A stretch of DNA of 64,000 bases from Hirudo medicinalis. Taxonomy: Eukaryota; Annelida; Clitellata; Hirudinida; Hirudinidae. The stretch spans positions 9,743 through 73,742 of the forward strand of contig MPNW01000181.1 in assembly GCA_011800805.1 (NCBI GenBank), written 5' to 3'. Below are positions 24,431 through 37,225 of the stretch, piece after piece; the stretch's first letter is position 1; each line of letters begins with the position of its first letter. The notes beneath the pieces are model-generated. The model saw only the letters and a list, made by a program, of their open reading frames with translations. It did not search any database and was not told where the DNA came from. The position numbers and the translations under genes are program-made.

Positions 24431-27400
24431 ATTTTACCAATCCAAACCATTTTTAGCCCATTAATATTATGGTTACCTCTTTATCAGTCGTGCTTAACTA
24501 ACTTTAAAGATAGACGAGGCTTAACACTTATCGTATCCCTAACATCAACATTCTTTTGAATAAAATGTCTTGCGGTAGCACTCAACATAAGTCGTACCCA
24601 ACAAAAAATGAATTTAATGCATTAAATCCTCTCACTCGATTTCTTTCTGTAATAGCCCAAAAATAATTGTTTTTTTTCTATGTTGAAGCCGCTTTACAGT
24701 GATTAATGATTTCGCTTTGTAACCTCATCCATGCGCATAGATACATTAGCGTTCACGCAGTTGGGGTAATTCGATAATAAAATATAAAAATCCTCTACTT
24801 AAAGCTGTTCTTCAGAGTAGAAACTCTTAAATCCACTCATTCACTTGAACGCAAACTCATTAAGAAATCCCATCGGAAGGCAAGAAATGGATTTCTTGCT
24901 GAGAAATCATGAGAAAATAGGGGTTGATTAAAGAATTCAATTTGCGATTGATAGATGGTGGTTGGTTAGGAGGTGAGCCAACAACCCATTCGTTCTTAAA
25001 ATCAAGTGAAATAATGCGAGTGAAGGAGAACATGAATGCAAACTACCGTTTTAAGATAATTACAAATTATACTTTCACATATAAAAGTTAAGGAGTAATT
25101 CTAGATAATCATTTCCATCAGCCAGATGGACCCCTGTAGAAGCTCTAATATTTTTAGATTTGAAGTTATGAGGAGCACATTTTCAATATGGAGCATACTA
25201 CGTCAAATCAACACAACATCTGTCACCTTAGCACCTCAGATTTTGCTGAAGAAAAAAAAACAACTCGCAATGGTTGAGAGGCTGTAAGTTTGGTTCTAGA
25301 GCACCTAGAAGGATAATATTTATATCAAATTAAATGTATTTGATGGCTCATTTATGGGTAACGTGCTTAGACTTTCTTATTTGCATTATTTTAAAAAATA
25401 TTGTCAATTAAAACCTTTACATTGTCAACTTTAGTAAATTATTATTTTAATTTAATTTAAATTAATACCGTTTATATTGTTATCATTAATTAGCAATCGA
25501 TCGAAGAAATGAAGATGCATCTGGGCGAACGTTTTAATTACCAGTTATCTATCTCCATCCGTGCAAAAAAAATATTTCGAGTGCGATCTGATCGAGAGAA
25601 AATCAATTCGAGAGACTACATGCCATGCAGATGGAACGGAGGATGAAATGATAAATGGGTGGATATGGAAAAAACGAATGAGAAACTTATGAAGATAGAA
25701 AGATTGATAAAATAATGACTCAATATTGAAAAATTGTTTTTTCTTGCGTGACAGAATCAATCTCATTTATGTTTTAATGCTGTTTTTATGCGATATGAAT
25801 AAACTTATAATAACTATTTAGACGTTATTAAAATATAAATATATTACGTAAATTAGACATCTTTTATTTAATCTAAAATATTTAAAAGTTCGCTTTTAAG
25901 CTACAAATACCGTCAGGTAAATTGAAAACTGAAAAATTAGAAATAAAACTGGTAAACTGGTGAAAACGTTGCAAAATAGTGAGTGCTGGACTCGGAAACA
26001 CCGACAAGGGTGCCCAGCTGATCACCAGAGAACCATATTCCGAGGTGAGTAATGAAAATAACGTGACAAAATAATTACAAACTTTTATGTAAGTAAATAA
26101 GTTAGATTCATCATCTATCCCATTATCCAATTCCAATTTCAAAGGTCTCGGCTAGAGATACACCAGAGCTAAAAGAGTGATTGAAAGAGTAGGCGTTAAA
26201 TGGGAATAAATAGGATTCTATTCACCTGAGAGGGGTCAAGGCTATTCCTCAGATTAACTGTTACGTTCGCAATAGTTTCAATCTCTATATCTTTAATCAA
26301 TCTTTCCATTTCAAACTTTATATACACTTATATGGATATAAACACGAATTTTAGTGTAAATATTTGGCTATTTAATTCAAAAATGCATATATTATCACAC
26401 AATATTATAATTAACATTATTACCCATGATTTGCCCATTCATTCAACCATTCACCCATTTGCTCACCCACTCCAGCCACTCAATAATCCATGCGCTCCTT
26501 ATCCTGGCAACCAGGAAGACCCTCATTAATACGGCTTTCGACGGCTTCACCGTCGCAAGAGAAACAGTCCCTCTCCGCTGATTGGCATTTTTAGCATGAT
26601 CCAATTTTTAGTCAAAAAAGTATTTTCTTCACTTAATCATACGTTTTACAAATTTTTTTGACTCCATCCATTATATTTTAATAGGAAATGGATCGATGGA
26701 TTCTTATAGATGGATCAGAGTATGCTATTTTTATCAACTTTGATTGGCGGACAGGCGTCTTTCTTCTCCCAAAAAGTCCAGGTCGAATAGAATATCTTGT
26801 TTACCTTTTAATGTGAAAAAGGTCTTTCAATGACTACAAATTTTAAATATTTTGACATATTTTCGAAATAGCTCGATCCGAGGATTTTCTAAACCCCTTT
26901 GTTTTAATTGAGAATGTAGAATGGCGCCAATTGTCTCACGCCAAAAGGTGATGAGCCTTGAATAATTCAGAAGAATTTACAGCACGAGGAGACATAAATA
27001 AATAATTTCAAAGACTTATTTTTTCTGTTGCTAAAAGAAAGAAGAAAGCTGAATAAAATAAAACAAATTTCCGCTCAAAAGCCGAAGTCGAAAAACAAAA
27101 AAAAATCTTAAAAGTTTCAAGGAATGTCTTAGCAAGTGAAAAAAGAAGCAAACCAACAAAACTCTCGAAAATATGTTCCTGAAGATTTAAAATCTAATTT
27201 ATAAAGATTTTGCCTCAAAAACTCGGAAACCTTGTGACTTTTACGACTAATGAAAGCAATTAACAATAAAATAATCACAAAATCTGATGCTATCGATCTT
27301 ATTATTCCGTGAAGAGATTAAGTTACATGTTACTTATTTTATAACACGATGGTTTTCAAAAGTGTTGCTAAGGTGATTTAAAATATACATTTTCTCAAAA

Positions 27401-28952
27401 TGAGGACCCGGCTTCAAGTTAAGGCTAATCCTTACAACCTGCTCAGTCGAACATTCTGTTGGCGTGCTCCTCATCTCCGGCCTTCAAGGAGTGGTCGATA
27501 TACAAATGCGCAGCGCTTGTAGTGCTCTGAGGCGCTGTATAAATTGTTGCTAGTCTTCCAACGGTAAGAAAATATGGAAAATATGGAAAAAAACGAAACG
27601 CACAGCATATGAGCAAACATGGTTCAATAAATCGCAAAAAAGCTTGAAAAAAATAACAGAAAAAAAAAAATAATTTAATGAGACATTCATGAGGGACAAA
27701 TTATTTCATAAATTTTGATCTATTAATAATTGCTTCCTATTTTTATTTATTTTCTTAAATTCAATCCATTTAAACAATGTTAACTACATAATAATAGCCA
27801 CAATAATTATCGTTAATATGTTGATTGTTCGAAGTCATTAAAGGGTAACATTTTGACGATAAAGTTGATAGCTCGAGACTCTGACAATCGGAAGCGTTCA
27901 GAAGGTTTCAGGGGAGTGTGACAGCGGGCACCATCTGGTGATTGGTAAGGTTTCCATGCCACTGCAAACACTTCACAACATCCGACACAGTTTTGGCTTC
28001 ATCTCGACAATTAGATTTCACTGGGGAAAGTTGAATTAACGCCCTCTCTTGTGCCAACTTCGAAGGGGAGAATTCCACTTTGAATTTTTTAGGGGCAGGT
28101 CCAGCATCAAATCTTAAATTTTAAGTGAACTCTGACGTACTCAATACTATCCTTCATGTTAAAAATTTATTTACTGGTTCACCTCTTATTTAAAGGTACT
28201 TTTTCTAGAAAAAAAAAGAAATTTTCTTTAACTCTACTTCAACTAAGCACTGAATAAGATATTTTGAATAAGAGAAACGTATGAACATCAATAAAGTATA
28301 AAAATTGAAAGAATATATTACGCTCAAAAAACACATGGCGTCTTAGATTAAAATTTTCTGTCCATGTGCGGCAGGCATAAATCTTCAAGGAGGATAAAAA
28401 TAATTAAAACTGGAAATTTTACTGAACTATTTTTGATTTTGTTTATCTCCATGATGCTGCATTATAACTCATTGAATTTAGTAATTATTTCGATATCAAT
28501 GTTTACAAAGTTACTTTACAAAATCTTACTATCGTACTATCGTGTATGCATAGAACTGAAAATTTATTCCAGTAATCAAAAATTTCAAACCGATGCTTTA
28601 AACTTTCAACGAATTTAATTAAACAGTTTTTTAAATTGGTCTCTCAATTCTGAAACGGTTTGCAATAAGAAATGAGCCATTAAACGTAAATAATAATAAT
28701 AATAATAATCGTAATGAAGAAGTAAAACAAACCTTTAAAAATTAATGAGAGGCAATTCAAAGGTATTTCATTTTATTTAATGTAATTTAAATAATTTTAA
28801 ATAAATATTTATAAATAAAGATCCTTCCAAATGCAAGTAGAAATTTTTTCTTTGGTTGGTGGAAGCCCCTGTGCGATGGCACACCCCGACTATGCCTAAA
28901 TCCGGAACTGGAGACAACTACAAAACCTAGATTGATGGATCTGAATATACGT
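24431..28952. other. Gene-poor stretch
   Basis: No exon could be supported. A possible SINE-like fragment lies at 27440-27545, with TGCGCAGCGCTTG and GGCGCTGTATAAATTG. A short AAT run is at about 28691. Confidence 0.4.
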
Positions 28953-29194
28953 CAGGGGTATTCAATTAAATTTCATGAGTCAAATTTGTTTTATGCCTGG
29001 TGACCGGGCCGGGGGCCAGATCCTTTTGAAATCAGTAGTTGTCACTTATTGTCATGGCATGCACATCATCGAGTTACTACATAAACTGTTATATAAAATG
29101 ATTTTTATTTTATTGCTTAATTTAACAGATTATTCATCTAACGAAGTAAACGAAATAAATACAAACTACAAGATTTTAAGTTGAACACACGTCT

Positions 29195-29365
29195 ATTTAT
29201 AAATGAACCTCATTTATATAGCGACAGGGGCTCTTTTTTATTAACCATTTGTATAGCGCTCCTTCGCTCTTGCGTCAATGCAGGCTGGGTTTCGAACACG
29301 ACATTACCACTGTTAACATTACAGCCGCATGCAAAAACGCAGCCAATTCGGTCAACCTGCATGTC
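29195..29365 (-). mobile_element. tRNA-derived SINE nested in the hAT element
   Basis: The complement carries CGTGTTCGAAACCCAGCCTG (B box), GGAGCGCTATACAAATGG and CGCTATATAAATGAGG, matching the copy at 8687-8875 along nearly its whole length. Confidence 0.75.
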
Positions 29366-29529
29366 GCAGGAAACAAGTTTTGTTGCAAGGTTAATAAAAG
29401 TTGGTTATTATAATGAGGCTCTGCTCTGCAGGCCTTCATGTCCATGAATTGCTCAAGTGATGACAGTACAGTTAATTGAGCTTATTGCAGATGGGTTCTG
29501 GAAAGAGGTTTAATGATACTAAAACCAGA

Positions 29530-29950
29530 CAAATAAAGACCTTTAAAGACTTGAATTTGTCCATTAGAGCGATATCAGTCGTCCTTCGAAAGCCCTTATT
29601 TGAATGAATTTTGAAAGTTATAGAGCAAATTATCCAGGAAAAAACTAAAAAAACTGGATAAACTTCAAAGATGAGTTGTCCTCCGACAGCCTTCCAAGGA
29701 GATTAGCTCAACAATAGATTTTAAAAATTATCCAAATTTTGTGACAAGTCAGTCGACCATACTCAAATATCTTTGGGTAAGTGATTCTCAGAAGTTTGTA
29801 AAATCCTGAAGCGATCACTTTGATCCACAGACCAGAAACCCCCTCGAAAACTTGTGGGGAATGCTTGTTAGCAAAATATACTTTAATGGAAAACAGTATT
29901 CCAGTGTTCAATCGAATGACGCTTTGAGTGAGGCCTAGAATGTATAAAAA
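29530..29950 (+). pseudogene. Tc1/mariner transposase remnant
   Basis: Near 29555 the plus strand encodes LSIRAISVVLRKP, like the Tc1 helix-turn-helix (MSIRAIARxLGRS). Near 29840 it encodes NPLENLWGMLVSKIY and then FNGKQYSSVQSN, matching the Tc1 end (DLNPIENLWGxLxRxVYxNGxQFxS). The catalytic core between them is missing or unrecognisable and stops are frequent. It is a deleted fossil inside the hAT element. Confidence 0.75.
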
Positions 29951-30234
29951 GAGTCTGAAGATCTGATTTTAATAAAAATGAAAATTTATGTTCGCTTTAG
30001 TGCTTCTGCTTGATCCATGTAAAGAAATTTTTGAATATTTTCAGTTTTGTTTTTTTTATTCTCAAGAAATGTTCATCTGAGTTCAATCAAATTGATAAAT
30101 CTAATATACTCAAGTTTATTGTCTGAAAGAACAGTTTTTGTTATTCCTTTATTTAAGAAGTTAATATCAAAAAATGTAACTGGGCCATTTCACATCCCTA
30201 GGCGGGCCTCCAGTTGAATGCCCCTGATATAGGT

Positions 30235-31046
30235 ATTCCGCTTATCAACATGGGACTTTTGATAATTAATTCATTATTAATGTTTACACTTTCACACGCA
30301 ATTCATGAAGCGCTTGTTCGACTCTTATGAGACTTCATTTGGTTTCTAAGGAAACCCAAAAGAAATGAGTTTCCACTCGAACGATTTGCGTCAACTTTGT
30401 CAACGTCAAGATATGATCAACTTTCCAGCTATTTTCTTTTTAAATCTATAATCCACAGAAAACAGGAAAATTGGAAAATTCACTTACACAGTTGAAGTGA
30501 TGAAGATGATGATGATGACGTTGATGATGACGACAAGGGCGACGACGATGCAACGAAGATTTAGAGCTTTAAGGCTTGGAAAGTCAAATCAAATCCTTTA
30601 CCATCGCTCTGGCCTCACACGATCGCAATCCACCCCTATATCGTCTCTCATCTCTTCTCAATAAACGCTTAATCCCAACATTTCTTGTCGATATGAAATA
30701 CCCACAGCGCGCTTGGATAAAACATGAAGTCACAGTCTTCTGGTGAATGTTCACCAATTTTCTCGATCTGAAAGCGAACAAATCAAATTTGTTTAAGTGA
30801 CGTCTTACAAAGTTATGTAGACATTCAATTAATTATCTTAATCAGTTTCAAAAAAAGGATCATTTAATTAGTTTGAATACTGTCGAATTTCACTTTTAGT
30901 CTTTCCGATGTAACTAGCATTAGAATTTGACCTGGTTGAGGGTCTTGCTCTGATTACTTTAAATGTACGTATTTAAATAAACATATTATAAACTTAAAAT
31001 ATTAAATGCGAAAGTAAGCAGATTAAAGATTTACACTTTAATCAAA
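30235..31046. other. Upstream region of the acyl-CoA oxidase gene
   Basis: No gene seen. It contains a GAT/GAC tract at about 30500-30550. The 5' UTR and promoter of the oxidase gene must lie here, but no TATA box or CpG-rich segment stands out. Confidence 0.4.
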
Positions 31047-31982
31047 ATGGAAAAATTTCTTCAGGAGTATTCTACTATGGAAGCTTCCAAAGAGATCAAA
31101 AGATACGATGACAGTAACGTCAATCCAGATTTAGCTGCAGAGAGGTCCAAGTGCACTTTCGACATTGAATTCATGACTAATTTGGTTGACGGCTCACCAT
31201 ATTTGACTGACATCAAGCGAAAAGCAGGTGGAAGCTCATTTTCGATTTTCTTAACTTGTTACATATACATGGTTTATAAGGATTTCTTCCTGCAATGAAT
31301 AACAATTGTAGTATATCATTCTACTCATTAGCTTTATTGGCTTTAGGCCAATCATGAATTCTTGTATAGTTCTTGCTCCCATCACTTGTGCCTCATGTTG
31401 ATTCCAGGTATCAATCACTCTAGCAATAATATTTCTCTGTCTAAAGATTTATGTCTCTTTAGATTACAGGATTTACTTCTTGAAAAGTTTATGTCAGTGC
31501 CTCTTTGTCCTGATACCTCTGGCAGCTTCAAAGAAATTTGTTGGATTCATGTCCACTTTGCTCATATAAAATAAACTTGCCAAACTTGTTCTTCTTAACC
31601 CCAGCCTTAATAGCTCTAATTGCCTGAAGCAGTGGTTGCTGATCCAAAATTGCATCATCTACTGGGCTTGCCCTCATGACATATCAAACTCCAGCAACAT
31701 CCAATCCAGCCTATCTCCATCACCTCATTCTCTGCCACCATGCAATTGGCCTTTATTCATCTTCCACCATCCACTTACACCAACCAGTCAACAAGTCATC
31801 CCTCATCAACAGAGGATTCTCATATACCTTCCCTGCTGTCTAGAATGCACTACCTCCCCTCATAAGAGCTCAACCTTCCCTAGAGATCTTCAATCACCTG
31901 AAGACACATCTCTTCAGGACAACAAAACACAAGGCACCTCTGATGTTATGCACATGGCACCTTACAAATCATTGGCTATTAA

Positions 31983-32021
<39 letters not shown>

Positions 32022-35000
32022 AAAAGTAATTAAAGTAATTATTTTGAATGTTTCAATGGGGTTCCCTCTTGCTGCAATGGGCAAGTGAATTGAATTAGTT
32101 AAGTAATTAATTTAATTAAATGATTGTCACTTAAGGAAATTGCTAAAATACACTATACACTAGTCTTAGCGACTCTGGTGCTTACTCTTATGGTGCTAGA
32201 TAAATTCAAATATTATTATTGTTGTTGTTGCAGCCTGATAGATTTGGATAAATAAATGCTTAATGTAACATATAAGATAAGTTATATTATATCCTTAAAA
32301 CAACTTATTTGGCAAAATTTCAGTGTTCTTAGAAATGTTCAACTTAATATTATTAAAACTCTTATTCTAATTCTAACTCTTCTTGTCAAATATTGCTTAA
32401 TTCCAACAGAAACCCTTGTCTTGAGAGAATTGGCTCTTCTAGGTGTGAAGGACATAAATTTTTTGCCTCATGTAGAGGCTTATTCAGAAGCAGTAAGGAA
32501 GGCTGCTCTTTGCTTGAAGCTTTTGAAAGATAATCCAGATATCAATGAAGCTGAGCACTACTACCTCACCAAGTAATTTTATGATGAGTGTTCAAGTTTT
32601 GTGTGGACAAGAAGTTTGAACTTTGATTTTGATACCTTCGTTTGAACAATCAGTTTTTATCATTTTTTGTTTTGGTGGTGTCTTGAGGCGAAGGACTGGC
32701 CCATGCCTTATTTTAAATAATAATGGTTCCATGATCAAGATCAAACAAGCTTGGTATGATTGATTGACATGTTGATTGGTTTGTCAATATCTTTAATCAT
32801 GAATTCAATAATGAAAATATCATCATTATAATTATTAAAATGTTATTATTTGTGATTTCTTTCAACAGTCTTGCCTTTCCCAATGAGGCTCCTCCCATTG
32901 CCCTGCACAGCTCCATGTTCTTGCCCATGCTGAGATCCCAAATGGATGAAGAGCAGAAAGAGATGTGGCTACCACGAGCCTCAAATTATGAGATCATTGG
33001 TACTTATGCTCAGACTGAGATGGGACATGGTCAGTCTTTTTAAAGATTTTACTTTGAAGTATTTAATAAAGTTTATTAATGTATATGAACAAATTATTTA
33101 TTTATTATACATAATGATTCTTGTAAAAGTTTCTATTGATTGTTTGCTTTGAGGCACCAATGTCAGAGGATTGGAAACAACAGCTACCTATGATGCATCA
33201 ACTGAAGAAATAATTTTACACTCACCCACATTAACCTCTGTCAAGTGGTGGCCTGGAGGATGTGAGAATTGTCATTTATATTATTATTATTATTATGTTA
33301 TGCCTATTGTTATTGTTTTGAGAAGTGGGGAAGACATGCAATTTTGCCATTGTCATGGCAATCCTCATCACCAATGGGAGAAGGGAGGGTATTCACCCTT
33401 TTCTTGTGCAGTTGAGGGATCTTGAGACACACCTTCCTCTCAAAGGTATCATAAACCTGCTCCTCTTGTAAGAAGGATATTGTTATGTTAAAACATGGCT
33501 TTAACGTGTCTTTAACATTATGATATCATCATTGTCTTCATAATCTAGGTATCACAGTTGGAGACATAGGCCCTAAGTTTGGTTTCCATGGAATGGACAA
33601 TGGATTCCTTAAGCTGGACAATGTTAGGATTCCAAGGAGAAATATGTTCATGAGAAATGCTAGGGTGAGTGAAGATGAATTGACATGTTAGCTCAACTAT
33701 ATCAGTTATATGAAGCAGAATAATCTAAATTAATGAAAGTTCAGGGATCACATCCTAAGCAGAATTTTGATGGCTAATTGAAATATCTTAGGCTGATTAC
33801 CAGTGTCTCTGGAAGCTTTCCTTTTAAACTGCAAGGGCTTGCTCTAGTAATTTTCATAATTATACTCCCTGGCTCCCAGTAAAAATTACTGCAGATTATG
33901 ATGTTATTTCATTAATACATGGCTATGCAGTCATATAATAATAATAATAATAGTTAATTTATAATGCGCCATTTGCATAGGCGTCATATGCCCCCTATCA
34001 TTCACTCTCAACCAACACTCGAGATCTTCAAGAATCAGCTATTTCAGACCTATTTCTTCAGGATAGCAATATACCAAGAACCAAAGGTTATTAACATTGT
34101 CCTCTTTTTGTCTTCAGGTCTTGAGTGATGGAACATATGAGAAGGAGGAAAAGAGGGAAAAGTTGGCCTATGGGTCAATGGTATTTGTCCGGGCCATGAT
34201 TGTCTATCACCAAGCAGCTCGGAGCCTTGCCCAGGCTGTCACCATAGCAATCAGGTATAGCTGCGTTCGGAGGCAGTCAGAGTACGTACCAGGGTAGGTT
34301 TTGAAGCCAATTACCTCATGGTTCTCTCAAATTTAAATTAAGCGATTGCCTTAATGTTGAGGTCATTAAACAATTTCAATAAAATTATTATAAATTATTG
34401 CATATTTAATAATTATTTTAAAGTTTCTTATAGCATTCATTGTTACAGTCCCCAGACAAATAAACACCATGTTATTGTTAGCATAATTGCTATTTATATT
34501 CAAGTCAGCCTGAGCCACAGGTCCTAGACTACCTTACTCAACAATATCAGCTTTTTCCTGATCTGGGTGCTTCTTATGCATTTTTCTTTGCTGGTCTCAA
34601 ACTTAGGGAGACTTACTTCAACTCAAACTATGACATTCAAAGAGGAAATCTTACATGCCTACCAGAGGTTAGCAAGTGAATGAATGCATGACTGCATTGT
34701 CAAACTGAATGAGGGTTTTCAATTTTTGTCTCTGGATGATTTCAGATCTATAAACATATATTAGAGTTAATAAGTTCAAGTATAATAAAAATAACAGTAA
34801 TAATAAATAATAATAAGTGTTCAATTGTGTAACACCAAAAGCAGGGTTAGGGTTAATCATATGGGAAGAAGCCATAATAACTTAGAGGTGTTCTAGTTAA
34901 TTTAATGTCATATTATTGTTAATTTTTTTAATTTTGCCTGTGTAGGCACCATGTGGCTATGGCCATAATGTAGGCACATAATGGGCCTGCCAAGAGGCAG

Positions 35001-37225
35001 CTAACTTGAAGGAGTTGATTTCAAACTTGGAATGGGCATGTTGAGGAAGTTTGAGATTCCTTGCATGTGAATGTGAGAAAAAGTGTTGGCCAGGTAGTGC
35101 AGTGTTCCCATGTTCAGGACCTTGAGTGCAAGCAAAGCTACTTTGAATTTCATCCTGCCTTGAGCTAAAAGCCAATGTGTCAGTCGGATTGACATCAACT
35201 CCAAAAACTAGATGAGCAGTTTTTGTTGAATCCTCTGCAGTTTCTGGAATGGGAGGTTAGTTGATGAAAAAGCAAGTTTCAGTGCTCAATGCCTTGACAA
35301 TATGAGGCAACAACAGAGAGTAGCTTTCACATCAACTGTAACAAGGTGCCTGATGTGGTACAACAGTCAGCCCACAGTTGGTAGTCATGTGACTAGACTA
35401 CTGATGAGATGTGCTTGGCTAGGCAGAGGGTGCTATCAAAATACCTAACAACATAGCCTCAAACTTGGAGGGGTTCAGCTGCAACTGCTTTGACAGATGC
35501 CACTCCTGGATTTTCTGGAGGTATTCATCAGCCTTTTGTAGATCTGCCATGGTGTTGGTGAGTGAGATGGGTATGTGGATTCTGGTATCATTTGCATGCA
35601 AATGGCAACTATACCCATAGTCAGAGATCGAGGATTGTGATCACTGATTGAGGAGTTGTGGAGATGTTGTGAAAAATATGGGTCCAAGAAAGGACCCTTG
35701 ATTTATGTGCATCATTTAAGTTTTAGTCGCATTTCTATAAATAACAGTTGGTCTTTAATCTAATTATGCTTTATGAATTGTTCAAAAATGGCAGATAACG
35801 GCAGTCTTCACACTCATCGTATTATTCAACTTTATTATTTATAAGCTTAAGCAAAGCCTCTTGTCTGGTCAGTTGATTTTACTAATTCTGCTGTTGCTGA
35901 TGTAGTTGCATGCCCTTTCTGCTGGCCTGAAAGCTTTGACAATGGATGAAACGATGGTAGCAGTGGAGAGGTGCCGGCTGGCATGTGGGGGGCACGGGTA
36001 CAGCTGTGCCAGTGGAATTCCAAAGATATATTCACAAGTGGCAGCTGCTGGCACGTATGAAGGAGTACATCCAGTGTTATATCTGCAAACTGCAAGGTTG
36101 CAATGTGTTCTTAATTTTGATAATTGTTATGGTTTCTACTATCATCCTTATCATCACAGGTACTTTGTCAAGGCATTTACATCAGATTCAGATCACTTAG
36201 ACCAAAGTATATCCTACATCAAAAGGTTTAAAAAACTGGTGTCTTGCTTTCAGTTTCCTCTGGAGCTCTTGGATATTGTTAAATGCTTTGAGAGAAGAGC
36301 TGCAATGCAAGTTCTTTATGTTACAATAATCAATGTGTTGTTAATTAAGTTGTAGTAGCTTGAAGAGTAGAATATTTTGTCTTGGATGTTGGTGATTGCT
36401 TCATTTATTATCAATTTAACATCAATTTAGGTGTATCTCCAAGGCCTGTAAAAAGCTAAAGTCTCATGAGAATCATTGTCCTCCTCATGAGGCTTGGAAC
36501 CTTTCATCTCTGGAGCTTGTTAGGAGTGCACAGGTGGTGATAATGAAAAGGGCATGCCATGTGCTTATTTGACTGACCTGTTGATCTTGCATATCATAAT
36601 TATTGAATTCTCTATCAGTTGTTTCAATGATTGAGTGATCAATCCACTTTATTGGCAGGCCCATTCGCATGTCTACCTTGTCACTTCCTTCTATGAGAAG
36701 TTGATGGAGATTCCAAATGAGCAGGTGGAGGTTCAAAAGGTTCTTGGACAATTATTTGAACTCTACAGTCTGAAGATCATGACAGATCATAGCAACGAAT
36801 TTGCTGAGGTTGATTTATAATCTATATCAAAATATTTACAATTTCAGCAGATGTTATTATTGTCATCATCTTTTTCAATACCTTGTTGTTCAAGTCATGT
36901 CACTTCTCCTTTGACCAACTGGAAATATGCAAAACCAGAGTGGAAACACTGTTGGCTGAGATTAGACCCAATGCTGTTGGATTGGTGGATGCCTTTGATT
37001 TCTCAGATCACCTTCTGGGAAGTGTCTTAGGTCGTTATGATGGTAATGTCTATCCACAACTTTATGCCTGGGCACTCAATTCGCCTCTTAACCAAACAAC
37101 TGTGAGAACTTTATTTCTCATTAGTATATATAAAAAATAAACCCAACTTTTTTCATTGGTAGGTTCATGAATCATTTAAACACCTCAAGTCCTGCATCAG
37201 ATCTATGCCAACATCAAAGATGTGA
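31047..37225 (+). CDS. ACOX1: Peroxisomal acyl-coenzyme A oxidase 1
   Basis: First, rate-limiting step of peroxisomal beta-oxidation: FAD-dependent oxidation of acyl-CoA to trans-2-enoyl-CoA with H2O2 release. Fourteen exons: 31047-31227, 32410-32572, 32869-33029, 33154-33261, 33326-33445, 33549-33664, 34118-34293, 34505-34667, 35906-36096, 36160-36306, 36431-36533, 36659-36808, 36895-37101, 37163-37225. They sum to 2049 nt (682 residues; human about 660) and all phases agree. Family marks: [11 protein letters not shown] (residues 159-169), [41 protein letters not shown] (422-428), GTYEG with Glu448 at the catalytic-base position, [21 protein letters not shown], and C-terminal SKM, a PTS1 variant of SKL. 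The start is ATG with AAAA before and G after; the N-terminus is about 24 residues longer than in mammals, and a second Met lies at residue 11. The donor of exon 10 is GCAAGT (GC-AG intron). LINE sequence sits in introns 1, 6 and 8. Confidence 0.96.
31690..32020 (+). mobile_element. LINE 3' end in ACOX1 intron 1
   Basis: One plus-strand frame reads [17 protein letters not shown], then [15 protein letters not shown], the end of a non-LTR ORF2 (WNSLPxxIRxxPSLxxFKxxLKTHLF). It is followed by GGCACCTCTGATGTTATGC, ATGGCACCTTACAAATC and an (ATT)n tail. This copy links the LINE coding end to the 3' tail block found elsewhere in the window. Confidence 0.8.
33936..34075. mobile_element. Two LINE 3' fragments in opposite orientation, ACOX1 intron 6
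   Basis: 33936-33990 is the minus-oriented 3' tail: (AAT)n, then TTTATAATGCGCC and ATTTGCATAGGCGTC. 34018-34068 reads on the plus strand [16 protein letters not shown], similar to the ORF2 terminus of the intron 1 copy. The two abut, suggesting an inverted or twin-primed insertion or two events. Confidence 0.6.
34935..35710 (-). mobile_element. LINE reverse-transcriptase and 3' fragment in ACOX1 intron 8
   Basis: Minus-strand frames carry the RT end with a changed catalytic motif ([11 protein letters not shown] where ADDT is expected), then [19 protein letters not shown] and EAMLLG. Further on come [10 protein letters not shown] and [20 protein letters not shown]. These follow L2/CR1-like non-LTR ORF2 order (YADDTxxHxSF ... 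LQLNPSKTExMLFG ... LQRxQN ... RIxFKxLxLxxKxLxG). There are multiple frameshifts and stops. It is antisense to ACOX1 and does not disturb its exons. Confidence 0.85.

Larger units (their letters stand above)
28953..30226. mobile_element. hAT-type DNA element, non-autonomous, with 8-bp target duplication
   Basis: The left end reads CAGGGGTATTCAATT and the complement of the right end reads CAGGGGCATTCAACT: inverted ends differing at two of the first 15 bases and starting with the hAT signature CAGGG. The flanks are ATATACGT (28945-28952) and ATATAGGT (30227-30234), an 8-base target duplication with one mismatch, as expected for hAT. The interior holds a SINE and a decayed Tc1 transposase, and no hAT transposase was recognised. 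Confidence 0.75.

Noticed and set aside
35847..36095. Minus-strand open frames opposite ACOX1 exon 9
   Set aside because: Shadow of the coding exon, which is clearly ACOX1 on the plus strand.
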